Positions 43,399-52,551 of a stretch of 60,649 bases of DNA are shown one piece after another. The notes below the pieces were generated by a model. The model saw nothing but the letters and a program-made list of their open reading frames with translations, was not told where the DNA came from and did not search any database. The DNA comes from Candidatus Melainabacteria bacterium. Lineage in GTDB: Bacteria > Cyanobacteriota > Vampirovibrionia > 2-02-FULL-35-15. A program made the translations under genes and the position numbers. The stretch is from positions 1 through 60,649 of the forward strand of contig JACPSL010000037.1 of the NCBI GenBank assembly GCA_016193285.1, written 5' to 3'. Numbering within the stretch: the stretch's first letter is position 1; each line of letters starts with the position of its first letter.

Positions 43399-45596
43399 TC
43401 ACCTACTATCCAGATATGAGGTTCTGTAATTTTAGCTAATATTTCTTTTGTTAATGATTCTCTAAAAAATAAGAATTTATTCCTGTTTAATGATTCTCCT
43501 ATTACTATATAGTGTGGTTTAATTTTCTTTTCTGCATTAATTACCTCATCGATAATATTCTTACTTTCAACCAGCCGGAAATCACCTCCAAGTTCAACTA
43601 TTAATTGTTCTAGTTCAATGATTGCTAATTTTCTTTCCTCGCTTAATTTTTTAGTACTTTTGGTTATGTGCATAATTATAAGCTCTGCTTGTAATTTGTT
43701 TGCTATTCTTGCTGATTTTCTAACAAGTCTTAATGTATCAGGATTAATATCAATTAAACTAAGAATTTTAGTTTTTTTTATTTTTGGAAACATTTCATGT
43801 TCAACACTTTCAGCTACTTCTCTTAATGAAAGTTCTCTTAGGGCAATTAAATTTTTCTTTTGAAAAAAATGTGTTAATGCTTGCTCTATTTTATCTAACG
43901 AATAAACTTTCCCGGCTTTTAGTCTTTCTTGTAATGTTTCAGGACTTAGGTCAATTAAAACTATTTCACTGGCATGGGAAATAACCCAGTCAGGGACTGT
44001 TTCTCTGACTTTAATTCCTGTTACTTCTTCAACAATATTGTTTAAGCTTTCTATGTGTTGTATGTTAACTGTGGATACTACATTAATACCAGCTCTCAAT
44101 AGGTATTGAACATCTTGATATCTTTTTTTGTTTATTGAGCCTGGTACATTAGTGTGTGCTAATTCATCTACTAAAATTAAATCTGGTTTAGCTAATATTG
44201 CAGCTTCTAAATCAAATTCTTGTAAGTATTTTTCTTTATGTTCAATAAGCTTTAAAGGTAAGGTAGGTAAGCCCTCCATAAGCTTTGCTGTTTCAGGTCT
44301 TCCATGAGTATCTATAACCCCTAATAAGATTTTTATACCTTGTTTGTATAGCTCTTCAGCATCTTGAAGCATTTTGTATGTTTTGCCAACCCCAGGAGCC
44401 ATCCCAATGTAAATTTTTAATTTTCCATATTTTATTTGTTCTTGTGTTGTGCTGGTTTTACTCTTTTGCATTTCTGCTGTTTGTAAAATATTTTCATCAG
44501 TTTTATTGCCTATCAGTAAAAAATCTATATTTGTTGTTTTTTCAAGTAGTTTAAAAATGGATGGCTTTGAAAAAGAACGTTGTATTGCTATATGAGTTAT
44601 TCTGTTTAATTTAGCAAAATGTATGATCTCCTCTTCTATGTCTTTCTTGATATCTTTTATTGGGAATAAATTCCCTTTGTTTAACTTTGCAGTTTCTCTT
44701 AACTTATTAATTACTTTATCTTTTGCCCCGTTTACTCCGCTTACCTCGCTATATGGTTCTTTTAATATACATAAGATATCAAGATCTGCATGAAAACTTT
44801 TTCTCATATCTCCTACCTGATTAATTACTGTTAATGAGCTTTCTTCTGGAGCAATTGAGACTAGTATTCTTTCTTTTATTTTTGCTTTTAATTTTTCACT
44901 AACAACTTCAATATCTACCCTTTCAGCTAAAATACTTAGTGCCAAATCTCTTAAAAGATTTAAATTGTTTCTTTTAAAAAAATTCTTTAATGCATGTTTT
45001 AATTGTTCTTTGCTGTAGATTCGTTTTGAATTTAATCTGCTATAAAGTTCATCTATTGGTATATCTACTAATACGATCTCATCAGCTTGATTAATAACCC
45101 AATCAGGTACTGTTTCACTGATTTTTATCCCAAGATTTTTTTCTACTATTGGAGTAATACTTTCTAATTGATGTACGTTTAATGTTGAAAATACACTAAT
45201 ACCAGCTTTTAACAGCTCTTGAACATCTTGATATCTTTTTTGATTTAATGAACCTGGTATATTGTGATGTGCTAATTCATCAATTATTACTGTTATAGGT
45301 TTTCTTTCTATTATGGTCTCTAAATCTAAGTCATAAAAATTTGTATTATTTATTTTATATGGTTTCCTTGGAATAATTTCAAATGATTCAAGTAATCGCT
45401 GGTTTTCCGGCCTGTTTTGAAATTCAATATAACCAATTACTATATCCGCACCTTTTTTCTTTAACTCATTTGCTTCCTCTAACATTCTGTACGTTTTACC
45501 TACACCGGGCGCCATCCCAAGAAATATTTTGTGTCTTCCTGAAGAAAGCTTGACTATTTGTTTTAAGATTTCATCTGGTTCTAATCGTTTAGGCAT
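43374..45596 (-). CDS. Tandem KdpD sensor-domain protein without histidine kinase
   Basis: The 740-residue protein contains two complete copies of the N-terminal KdpD module. Copy 1 has Walker A GMAPGVGKT at residues 27-35, VIIDELAHHNIPGS and a USP-like domain (about 240-370). Copy 2 has the same Walker A at 398-406, LVDELAHTNVPGS, and a second USP-like domain (about 610-735). There are no transmembrane helices, HisKA or ATPase kinase domains. Truncated kinase-less KdpD proteins are known in cyanobacteria, but a head-to-tail doubling in one chain is unusual. It starts one base after kdpB and is probably co-transcribed, so it should sense conditions for, or act on, the pump directly. Confidence 0.85.
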   Translation of the reverse strand: MPKRLEPDEILKQIVKLSSGRHKIFLGMAPGVGKTYRMLEEANELKKKGADIVIGYIEFQNRPENQRLLESFEIIPRKPYKINNTNFYDLDLETIIERKPITVIIDELAHHNIPGSLNQKRYQDVQELLKAGISVFSTLNVHQLESITPIVEKNLGIKISETVPDWVINQADEIVLVDIPIDELYSRLNSKRIYSKEQLKHALKNFFKRNNLNLLRDLALSILAERVDIEVVSEKLKAKIKERILVSIAPEESSLTVINQVGDMRKSFHADLDILCILKEPYSEVSGVNGAKDKVINKLRETAKLNKGNLFPIKDIKKDIEEEIIHFAKLNRITHIAIQRSFSKPSIFKLLEKTTNIDFLLIGNKTDENILQTAEMQKSKTSTTQEQIKYGKLKIYIGMAPGVGKTYKMLQDAEELYKQGIKILLGVIDTHGRPETAKLMEGLPTLPLKLIEHKEKYLQEFDLEAAILAKPDLILVDELAHTNVPGSINKKRYQDVQYLLRAGINVVSTVNIQHIESLNNIVEEVTGIKVRETVPDWVISHASEIVLIDLSPETLQERLKAGKVYSLDKIEQALTHFFQKKNLIALRELSLREVAESVEHEMFPKIKKTKILSLIDINPDTLRLVRKSARIANKLQAELIIMHITKSTKKLSEERKLAIIELEQLIVELGGDFRLVESKNIIDEVINAEKKIKPHYIVIGESLNRNKFLFFRESLTKEILAKITEPHIWIVGDYTREISD

Positions 45597-45597
45597 G

Positions 45598-47610
45598 TCA
45601 TTTTACAAGGCCTCCAAGTATTATATTTATTATTTTTATAGCAAATAAAGGTATTATTAGTCCTAAAAATCCAAATAGAAGAAGATTGTTTCTTAGTTTA
45701 ATGCCTCTTAATGCTAGTGGTGTCATAAGAAGAATAATCATTGCATTAAATATTAGAACTGAAAATATTGATGTAAGTCCAAGATGTAAATGCATTATGT
45801 TTATAGGCAAAAGACTTATAAAAATACTAGGCAATATTAAAAAATATTTACTTATGTCAGTAATTATTGAAAATGTTGTTAATGCTTTTTTAGTAGTTAA
45901 TTGTTGAATACCTGTTTTTATTACATTTATTATTTTTGTTGGATCTGATTCAAGATCTATCATGTTTGATGCTTCTTTTGCTGCTACTGTACCATTATTC
46001 ATACAAATACCAATATCTGCCTGGGCAAGTGCTGGTGCATCATTTGTTCCGTCTCCAATCATTGCAACAATCATTCCTTGTGATTGATAGTCTCTTATCA
46101 TTTGTATTTTTCCTTCTGGTTTTGCTTGTGCAATATAGTTATCAATGCCAGCTTCTTTTGCAATTACTTTTGCTGTAAGGTTATTATCACCTGTACACAT
46201 TATTGTTTTAATGCCCCAGTTTTTTATTTCTTGAAATTTATCTTTAATATTAGGTTTAACCATATCTTTTAAATGTATTATTCCTGTAACTTCGTTATTC
46301 TTAGAAAGTAAAAGTGGTGTACCACCTTGAATTGCGATATTTTCTACTAGCTGTTCAGTATTTTCCAATAACTTTCCATTTCTTTTTAGTATGAATTTTT
46401 TTATTGCATCAGGAGCTCCTTTTCGTAATATTTCTCCATTTTCTAAATCAATTCCACTCATTCTAGTTGAGGCAGAAAATTCATGTGTTGTTCCTTTAAT
46501 TTCTTTAATATCCATTTCAGTAATATATCTTTTAATTAGTGAAATAATTGATCTGCCTTCTACTGTCCCATCAAAATAACTTGTTAAAAATGCTAATTTT
46601 GCAACTTCAATTAGTGAGTTGTTTCCAAGTGGTATTAATTCAATAGCTATCCTATTTCCAAATGTAAGTGTTCCTGTTTTATCAATAAAAAGGATATTAA
46701 TATTTCCTGTAATTTCAATTGCATCTCTTGAAATTGCTAAAATGTTTAATGAGTTAAATTTATTAAACCCAGATATTCCAATTGATTTTAGTAATCCACT
46801 AGTTGTTGTTGGTATTAAACAAGCAACTAGTGCAATTAAATAAGCAGGCTCTAGTTTTATGTTTAAGTAATTCACCAGTAGCAAAAATGAAATTACAGTA
46901 AGTAAGAATGACATTGTTGTGATTCTAAGCAATGTGTTTAATTTAATTTCATTAGGTGTTTTATGTCTTTCTGTATCTTCTACAAGATTAATCATTTGAT
47001 CTAGATATGTTTGACCTTGCTCAGATATAATTTTTATTAAAAGCCAGTCTGTTAGTACTCTTGTACCACCAGTTACAGATCTTGAGATATCAATCCCTGA
47101 GTCTTTTAATACTGGTGAAGATTCTCCTGTTATTGCAGATTCATCTATAGTTGCAACTCCTTCAATAACTTCTCCATCAAGAGGAATCAGATCACCTTCC
47201 TGTACCTTGATTATGTCTCCCTTTTTTAATTGGGATGTAAAAACATACTCTATTTCTCCGTTAGGTAAAATCTTTTTTACTTCTATATCGCCATGAATAA
47301 TTTTTAAGCTTTCAACCTGGGATTTCCCAATTTGCCTTGCTAAGTTCTCAATAAAATTTGCAGACAATATTGTAAAAAGTATTAATGTTGAAATAATTAT
47401 ATTTGTTTCTCTCGTTAAACTTGTTATTCCAAACAAGTCTGGTTTTATGCTAAGAATAACCATAACCATAAATAATATTTCAGCTATGAACATGATTGGA
47501 TTTTTAATCATAACGAGTGGATTTAATTGTTTTATAGAACCTATTATTGATTCCTTAAAAATATGAAATATCTCAGATCTATTTCTTGATTGATCTCTTG
47601 TTATTGCCAT
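45598..47610 (-). CDS. kdpB: Potassium-transporting P-type ATPase catalytic subunit KdpB
   Basis: The 670-residue P-type ATPase has TGESSPVLKD (actuator), the phosphorylation motif DKTGTLTFGNR with Asp310, KGAPDAIKKF, and GDGTNDAPALAQADIGI. Length and hydrophobic pattern fit KdpB. The usual kdpF, kdpA and kdpC genes are not next to it: upstream is an unrelated secreted protein and downstream the tandem KdpD module. KdpB cannot move potassium without KdpA, so KdpA must be elsewhere or the system is altered. A TAATAT box ends 6 bases before the start. Confidence 0.93.
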   Translation of the reverse strand: MAITRDQSRNRSEIFHIFKESIIGSIKQLNPLVMIKNPIMFIAEILFMVMVILSIKPDLFGITSLTRETNIIISTLILFTILSANFIENLARQIGKSQVESLKIIHGDIEVKKILPNGEIEYVFTSQLKKGDIIKVQEGDLIPLDGEVIEGVATIDESAITGESSPVLKDSGIDISRSVTGGTRVLTDWLLIKIISEQGQTYLDQMINLVEDTERHKTPNEIKLNTLLRITTMSFLLTVISFLLLVNYLNIKLEPAYLIALVACLIPTTTSGLLKSIGISGFNKFNSLNILAISRDAIEITGNINILFIDKTGTLTFGNRIAIELIPLGNNSLIEVAKLAFLTSYFDGTVEGRSIISLIKRYITEMDIKEIKGTTHEFSASTRMSGIDLENGEILRKGAPDAIKKFILKRNGKLLENTEQLVENIAIQGGTPLLLSKNNEVTGIIHLKDMVKPNIKDKFQEIKNWGIKTIMCTGDNNLTAKVIAKEAGIDNYIAQAKPEGKIQMIRDYQSQGMIVAMIGDGTNDAPALAQADIGICMNNGTVAAKEASNMIDLESDPTKIINVIKTGIQQLTTKKALTTFSIITDISKYFLILPSIFISLLPINIMHLHLGLTSIFSVLIFNAMIILLMTPLALRGIKLRNNLLLFGFLGLIIPLFAIKIINIILGGLVK

Positions 47611-47616
47611 TTTGAA

Positions 47617-47622
47617 ATATTA
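47617..47622 (-). promoter_or_regulatory. -10 box of kdpB
   Basis: TAATAT on the minus strand ends 6 bases before the ATG, with no ribosome site between. This is the likely promoter of kdpB and the KdpD-like gene. Confidence 0.5.
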
Positions 47623-47656
47623 CAATTGAAACTTATACCAATTTTCTTTTAGCTTT

Positions 47657-48160
47657 CTAATTAGCTTTAGTAAGTATAGAATATGTCTTATACTCACCTA
47701 CAAAGATGTCATTTTTATATTGTATTACAATGCTTTCTGAATGCATAATATTATTTTCATCTAATTTCAAATGATCAATCAAAATTGCTTTCCATTTATT
47801 GTTGTTATTTGTTTTAAATTTTGTAACTCTTTCAGTAACAGCTTCTTTTTCGTTTAATAATTTAATTAAGCTTTGACTTTTAGTCCATTTCCCACCTTTC
47901 CAAAGAGCTCTTAAAGAAATATTCTGTGGTGAGTTGTTAATCACATCTTTTATTTCAAGTTGAGATTCTGTTGTACTTCCAACTATTACATATGGGCATT
48001 TAGAATTAGTTACCACTGTTTGCATATTCCATTTTCCAATAAATCCACTTTTAGTTAAATCATTGTTCTCTTTTAGAATAATAATTCCACGTGCAATGTT
48101 TGTAGTTAGAAAACAAAAACTTAATAATAAAATTAGAACAAACTTTTTCTTAATATCCAT
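47657..48160 (-). CDS. Hypothetical secreted protein
   Basis: The 167-residue product has a signal peptide (KKKFVLILLLSFCFLTTNIA) and a beta-rich mature part: SGFIGKWNMQTVV (a lipocalin-like GxW start), SQLEIKDVI, NISLRALWKGGKW, TERVTKFKTN, VIQYKNDIFVGEYKTYS. I do not recognise a family. The gene lies between kdpB and a secreted protein gene on the same strand, but has its own gaps. Confidence 0.6.
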   Translation of the reverse strand: MDIKKKFVLILLLSFCFLTTNIARGIIILKENNDLTKSGFIGKWNMQTVVTNSKCPYVIVGSTTESQLEIKDVINNSPQNISLRALWKGGKWTKSQSLIKLLNEKEAVTERVTKFKTNNNNKWKAILIDHLKLDENNIMHSESIVIQYKNDIFVGEYKTYSILTKAN

Positions 48161-48214
48161 ATAAATGGATATTCGGTTGATTAAGAGAAATATTAAATGG
48201 CTTGTAGGATGTCC

Positions 48215-49051
48215 CTAAAGATCGTCACTCGTAAAATCTGAATCAGCATCAATTAGGTAGCCATTAAAATTTGAATAAAAAGTAAGTTTTTTGTTTAATT
48301 TTTCATATGTATCTTTTAAAGTATCTTCATCTTGAGAAGTAGCTCTTTTAGTTAAGTTAATATTATAAGGACATGTAATTTTATTCCATTCTATTTTTTC
48401 TTTGTCTAAATCATCAATTCTTTCTGGTTTATCTATTAAAAAAACTATTTTGTCTGCATAACTACATACATCTTCTGAAAATATTTTAAAAGGTCCTTTA
48501 AAATCACTAAACCAAAAAGGAAATTCTGCAATAAAGCTTTTATTTCTTTTTTTAGCTTCCTTGTATATGACTGAATATCCATCAAGCATTAAATTAAGTA
48601 TTTGTGTTTTAATTGAAGCATCTTCTTTCCATACATTTGATTTATTTGGTTCTACTCTTAAAACAATTCCATCAATATATTTCTCGTATAAGTTATATGC
48701 TTCTATTGCATTATCTACTGCTCTTCTGCCAAACCAAAAATTCTTACCTATTACTAGATAAAATTTTGTATTAGTTTTTTTTGTAACCTTTCTTAGTTTT
48801 TTTAATAAGTTCTTATTCTCAGGTTCAAATAATAACCATTGCTCTAAGTAAACTGCTTTTGGTCTTTTTTCATGAATTAGTTTTTTAATATAATTTTTCT
48901 TTTTTAATGAAGACTTTGTAATGTTAATGTGTGTTAGATCAGTCAATAAATAGTTTTTGTCTGTATTAGATTTAAATTTCCCATAAGCATAGTTATTAAA
49001 TAACAATGCTTGAATTAAAAGCAAGGGGAGAATTAAATTTTTATATTCCAT
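48215..49051 (-). CDS. Hypothetical secreted protein, possibly glycosidase-like fold
   Basis: The 278-residue product has an N-terminal signal (LILPLLLIQALLFNNYAYG). Blocks such as RPKAVYLEQWLLFEP, TKFYLVIGKNFWFGRRA, YIDGIVLRVEPNK, SFIAEFPFWFSDF and FNGYLIDADSDF alternate strands and helices, recalling a TIM-barrel glycoside hydrolase, but I cannot place the family or the catalytic pair. It overlaps the cysS 3' end by 19 bases, so it is co-transcribed with cysS. Confidence 0.55.
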   Translation of the reverse strand: MEYKNLILPLLLIQALLFNNYAYGKFKSNTDKNYLLTDLTHINITKSSLKKKNYIKKLIHEKRPKAVYLEQWLLFEPENKNLLKKLRKVTKKTNTKFYLVIGKNFWFGRRAVDNAIEAYNLYEKYIDGIVLRVEPNKSNVWKEDASIKTQILNLMLDGYSVIYKEAKKRNKSFIAEFPFWFSDFKGPFKIFSEDVCSYADKIVFLIDKPERIDDLDKEKIEWNKITCPYNINLTKRATSQDEDTLKDTYEKLNKKLTFYSNFNGYLIDADSDFTSDDL

Positions 49052-50427
49052 GTAAATTTATTATTTGAGAGGTCTTTAATTTCAATATTAGAATTATTTA
49101 GTACACTTCTAATCTTATCACTGCTTTTAAAATCCATATTTTTTTTACAGCTTGCTCTCCAGTCAAGTAATTCATTTATTAGATTTGACATAATTGTATT
49201 TAATAAGCTTGGATTAATTTTATTTTTAAGTAAATTAAAACCTAAAATGTTTAATAAATGTAATAATGTTTGTTGCAGTTCATTTTTTTTATTTTTGTTT
49301 TTTTCTAAATTAATATTATCAGCTAGTTTAAACATAACTGCTAATGCTTGTGGGCTGTTAAAATCATCAGACATTGCACAAGTAAAATTTTCTGTGTATT
49401 CATCCTGGATTTTAATTGTGTTTGTATTGGTATTAATTTCAATATCTGATATAGCTTCTAATAGTCTGTTTATGCCATTTTGTGCAGATAGAATCCCATC
49501 TTTTGTGTAATTTAATGGCATTTTATAGTGGCTATTTAATACAAAAAGGCGAAGTGCATTTCCTGTAGTTAGTTTTAATGTATCTTTTATAGTTAAGTAA
49601 TTACCTTCTGATTTTGCCATTTTTTTTCTATTAACCATAATCATACCGTTATGAATCCAATATCTTGCAAACGGACAATCTAAAGCCATTTCAGATTGTG
49701 CTATTTCATTTTCATGATGAGGAAAAATTAAATCATCTCCTCCACCATGAATATCAATCTTCTTATTGTTTATAACAAAGTTCATTGTTGAACATTCAAG
49801 GTGCCAACCTGGTCTTCCTTTTCCCCAGGGGCTTTCAAAGCCATATTCATTAGCTTCGGTGATACCTTTCCATAATGCAAAATCTAGTGGATGTCTTTTA
49901 TTTGGATTTGGTTCTATTCTTCCAAAACCTTTTTCTAATTCTTCAAATGATTGCCCTTTTAACTGACCATAATTTTTAAATGATTTGACAGAAAAATATA
50001 CATCATTATTAATTTGATATGCTGCATTTTTATTTATTAATTTTTTTATAAAATCATACATCTCATGTAAATGTTGTGTTGCTTTTGGTTCAAAATCAGG
50101 CCATTCAATATTTAGCGAGAGCATATCCTCGTGAAATGAAAATGTATAAATCCTAGCTACTTTATCTGGATGGATATTTAATTCTTTAGCTTTATTAATT
50201 ATTTTGTCATCTATGTCTGTAATATTTCTTGTCCAGATTACGTCGTAATCTAAAAACCTTAGATATCTGACTATAAAATCCCATGTTATTGCAGATCTTG
50301 CATGACCTATATGAGAGTCATCGTATACTGTTGGACCGCAAGTATAAATGTTGATTGTTTTTGAGCCTTTAGGATCATATGTTTCTTTTTTTTTAGTTAA
50401 GTTATTGTATATGGTGAACTTCTTCAT
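49033..50427 (-). CDS. cysS: Cysteinyl-tRNA synthetase
   Basis: The 464-residue class I synthetase has CGPTVYDDSHIGHARSA (HIGH), the zinc-binding GWHLECSTM and IHGGGDDLIFPHHENE, and the second signature as KMAKSEGN, where KMSKS is usual. It charges tRNA-Cys. Its TATAAT box ends 7 bases before the ATG, and an octamer repeat array lies just upstream. Confidence 0.95.
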   Translation of the reverse strand: MKKFTIYNNLTKKKETYDPKGSKTINIYTCGPTVYDDSHIGHARSAITWDFIVRYLRFLDYDVIWTRNITDIDDKIINKAKELNIHPDKVARIYTFSFHEDMLSLNIEWPDFEPKATQHLHEMYDFIKKLINKNAAYQINNDVYFSVKSFKNYGQLKGQSFEELEKGFGRIEPNPNKRHPLDFALWKGITEANEYGFESPWGKGRPGWHLECSTMNFVINNKKIDIHGGGDDLIFPHHENEIAQSEMALDCPFARYWIHNGMIMVNRKKMAKSEGNYLTIKDTLKLTTGNALRLFVLNSHYKMPLNYTKDGILSAQNGINRLLEAISDIEINTNTNTIKIQDEYTENFTCAMSDDFNSPQALAVMFKLADNINLEKNKNKKNELQQTLLHLLNILGFNLLKNKINPSLLNTIMSNLINELLDWRASCKKNMDFKSSDKIRSVLNNSNIEIKDLSNNKFTWNIKI

Positions 50428-50434
50428 TTTTTTT

Positions 50435-50440
50435 ATTATA
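50435..50440 (-). promoter_or_regulatory. -10 box of cysS
   Basis: A perfect TATAAT on the minus strand is followed by seven A and then the ATG. TTGAAA lies 19 bp further upstream (50460-50465). This is the clearest leaderless-type promoter in the window. Confidence 0.65.
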
Positions 50441-50462
50441 TGATACCTTAGTTTTGAAGTTT

Positions 50463-50518
50463 CAAGGTTGCAAGGTTACAAGGTTGCGAAGTTACTAGGT
50501 CTTGAGGTTTCGAAGTTA
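50463..50518. repeat. Octamer tandem array between ybeY and cysS
   Basis: Seven consecutive 8-bp units: CAAGGTTG, CAAGGTTA, CAAGGTTG, CGAAGTTA, CTAGGTCT, TGAGGTTT, CGAAGTTA. The array fills the gap from the cysS promoter to the ybeY stop. Confidence 0.8.
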
Positions 50519-50519
50519 C

Positions 50520-50951
50520 TTATTGCTCTTGGCTAGTACACTGAATAATTTTATCTTGCACCCTAAACATTTGTTTTTTTTCTTTAGGTAATTTGTGATC
50601 ATAGCCTAAAAGATGTAAGTAACCATGTGTTAGTAGTGTAATTAGTTCAGTTTCAAGAGTTATGTTTTTCTTTAATGCTTGTTCTTTTGCCTTTTGAATT
50701 GAAATTACAATGTCCCCAAGATGCTCTTTTATTGTTGAAGAAAATGACAAAACATCAGTTGGCATATTAATTTTGCGGAATTTTTTATTTAAATTTTTAA
50801 TTTCTTTGTTAGTGGTAATTAAGATATTTACATTTGATTTGTTTTTTGATAAATATTTTTTTAGTGCTTGGTATAAAGCCTTTGTGACTTTTAACCACCA
50901 CTGTCTAGACTTAATTCTTGCATTTGACCGTATAATAATTTCTGTAGCCAT
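50520..50951 (-). CDS. ybeY: Endoribonuclease YbeY
   Basis: The 143-residue metalloprotein has the zinc motif HGYLHLLGYDH and the upstream MPTDVLSFS block of YbeY. It matures the 16S rRNA 3' end and aids ribosome quality control. It is divergent from rnc, another RNase, with 22 bases between starts. TAATAT ends 6 bases before its ATG. Confidence 0.94.
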   Translation of the reverse strand: MATEIIIRSNARIKSRQWWLKVTKALYQALKKYLSKNKSNVNILITTNKEIKNLNKKFRKINMPTDVLSFSSTIKEHLGDIVISIQKAKEQALKKNITLETELITLLTHGYLHLLGYDHKLPKEKKQMFRVQDKIIQCTSQEQ

Positions 50952-50957
50952 AATAGT

Positions 50958-50963
50958 ATATTA
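50958..50963 (-). promoter_or_regulatory. -10 box of ybeY
   Basis: TAATAT on the minus strand lies in the 22-base gap to rnc and ends 6 bases before the ybeY start. Any rnc promoter must overlap it. Confidence 0.45.
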
Positions 50964-50973
50964 GTTATATCTC

Positions 50974-51672
50974 ATGTTAAAGGAAACTAGAAAAAAACAG
51001 TTAATTCAATTAATCACTTTGTTACAGATTAATATAAGAGATTTTGATTTGTTAAATATAGCTTTAACACATAGTTCTTATAAAAAAGGAAGTGCTTATG
51101 CCAGCAACAATGAGAGACTGGAATTTTTTGGAGATGCAGTATTAAAACTTTATGTTAGTGAATATTTAATGCAGATGTATTCTAACTATTCTGAAGGACA
51201 GTTAAGTAAGCTAAGAGCATATGTAGTGAGTGAAAAAGTACTTGTAAGTATTGCAGATAAATTAAATTTAACAAAGTATCTAATGGTTGGAAAAAATGAA
51301 TTTAAAAGCCTGCCTCCTTCAATATTAGCTGATTCACTTGAAGCATTAATTGCTGTTATTTATTATGATGCAGGACCAATATTTGCCAGGGACTTTATAT
51401 TAAAACACTGGAAAAATCAAATAGGACAAGCAAGTAAGATAAATGATATTGAAAATTTTAAAGCTATTTTACAAGAATATCTTCAAGGTTGTAAACTAGG
51501 ACTGCCTGTTTATAAAACAATTTCTGAAACAGGACCTGATCATAACAAGGTTTTTGATGTAGCAGTTTATTTAAAAGATGAAAAACTTGCAGGTGGAAGA
51601 GGTAAAACAAAAAAAGAAGCTAGCCAGGATGCAGCAAAAAATGCATTAATAGTGCTTAAACATAAGCTATGA
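50974..51672 (+). CDS. rnc: Ribonuclease III
   Basis: The 232-residue enzyme has the RNase III signature NERLEFFGDAVL and the second metal-binding stretch ADSLEALIAVIYYDAG. A C-terminal double-stranded RNA-binding domain follows (FKAILQEYLQG to KEASQDAAKNALIVL). It cuts double-stranded RNA in rRNA processing. It overlaps argB by 4 bases. Confidence 0.96.
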   Translation: MLKETRKKQLIQLITLLQINIRDFDLLNIALTHSSYKKGSAYASNNERLEFFGDAVLKLYVSEYLMQMYSNYSEGQLSKLRAYVVSEKVLVSIADKLNLTKYLMVGKNEFKSLPPSILADSLEALIAVIYYDAGPIFARDFILKHWKNQIGQASKINDIENFKAILQEYLQGCKLGLPVYKTISETGPDHNKVFDVAVYLKDEKLAGGRGKTKKEASQDAAKNALIVLKHKL

Positions 51673-52544
51673 TAAAAAGAAAACAAATAAATAACTCAGA
51701 AGCAAGAGTAGAAATTCTTTCTCAAGCGTTACCTTATATACAAAAATTTCATAGCAAGATTTTTGTAATAAAGTATGGTGGAGCTGCAATGGAAGTTCCA
51801 GAAATTAAAAAACAAACCATTAAAGATTTTGTACTTTTAAGTTGTGTTGGTATTAAATTAATTATTGTTCATGGAGGTGGTCCTGAAATTAATTTAATGT
51901 CAAAAAAATTAAATTTACCTGTTAAATTTGTTTCTGGATACAGAGTAACTGATGCTAAAACCATGGAAGTTGTAGAAATGGTTTTAGTTGGAAAGATTCA
52001 AAAAGAATTAGTTAATTTAATTAATATTTCTGGTGGAAAATCTATAGGCTTATGTGGAAAAGACGGAAATTTATTTACTGCTAAACCAATTAAAAACATG
52101 AAAAAATATGGTTTTGTTGGTGAAGTAGAGCATATTAATACTTCAATTTTAATTACTCTTTTAGAAAAAGGTTTTATACCAGTTATTAGTTCAGTAGGTG
52201 CTAATAGCCATGGTCAAAACTATAATATAAATGCTGATAATGTAGCATCAAGAGTTGCATCCTCACTTAAGGCTTCAAAGCTAATATTAATGACTGATAC
52301 ACGAGGAGTGTTAAAAAATCCTAGTGATCAGAATTCTCTACTATCAAGATTTTCTGTTAAGGATGCAACAAGTTATATAAAGAAAAAAATAATTTATGGT
52401 GGAATGATACCTAAAGTAAATGCTGCAATAGATGCACTAAAGCATAATGTAGATTCAGTGCATATTATTAATGGTGGCTTAAAACATTCAATTTTACTTG
52501 AGGTCTTAACTGATAAAGGTATAGGTACAATGATAACTTTATAA
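51669..52544 (+). CDS. argB: Acetylglutamate kinase
   Basis: The 291-residue amino-acid kinase has IFVIKYGGAAME, IIVHGGGPEINLM, then VSGYRVTDAKTMEVVEMVL and NINADNVASRVASSL. It catalyses the second step of arginine synthesis, upstream of argG. It starts within the rnc stop (ATGA overlap) and is followed by ileS after 7 bases. Confidence 0.95.
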   Translation: MIKRKQINNSEARVEILSQALPYIQKFHSKIFVIKYGGAAMEVPEIKKQTIKDFVLLSCVGIKLIIVHGGGPEINLMSKKLNLPVKFVSGYRVTDAKTMEVVEMVLVGKIQKELVNLINISGGKSIGLCGKDGNLFTAKPIKNMKKYGFVGEVEHINTSILITLLEKGFIPVISSVGANSHGQNYNINADNVASRVASSLKASKLILMTDTRGVLKNPSDQNSLLSRFSVKDATSYIKKKIIYGGMIPKVNAAIDALKHNVDSVHIINGGLKHSILLEVLTDKGIGTMITL

Positions 52545-52551
52545 TGTTTAT

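Noticed and set aside
50463-50518. CRISPR array
   Set aside because: Units are 8 bp with no spacers; no cas genes are in the window.
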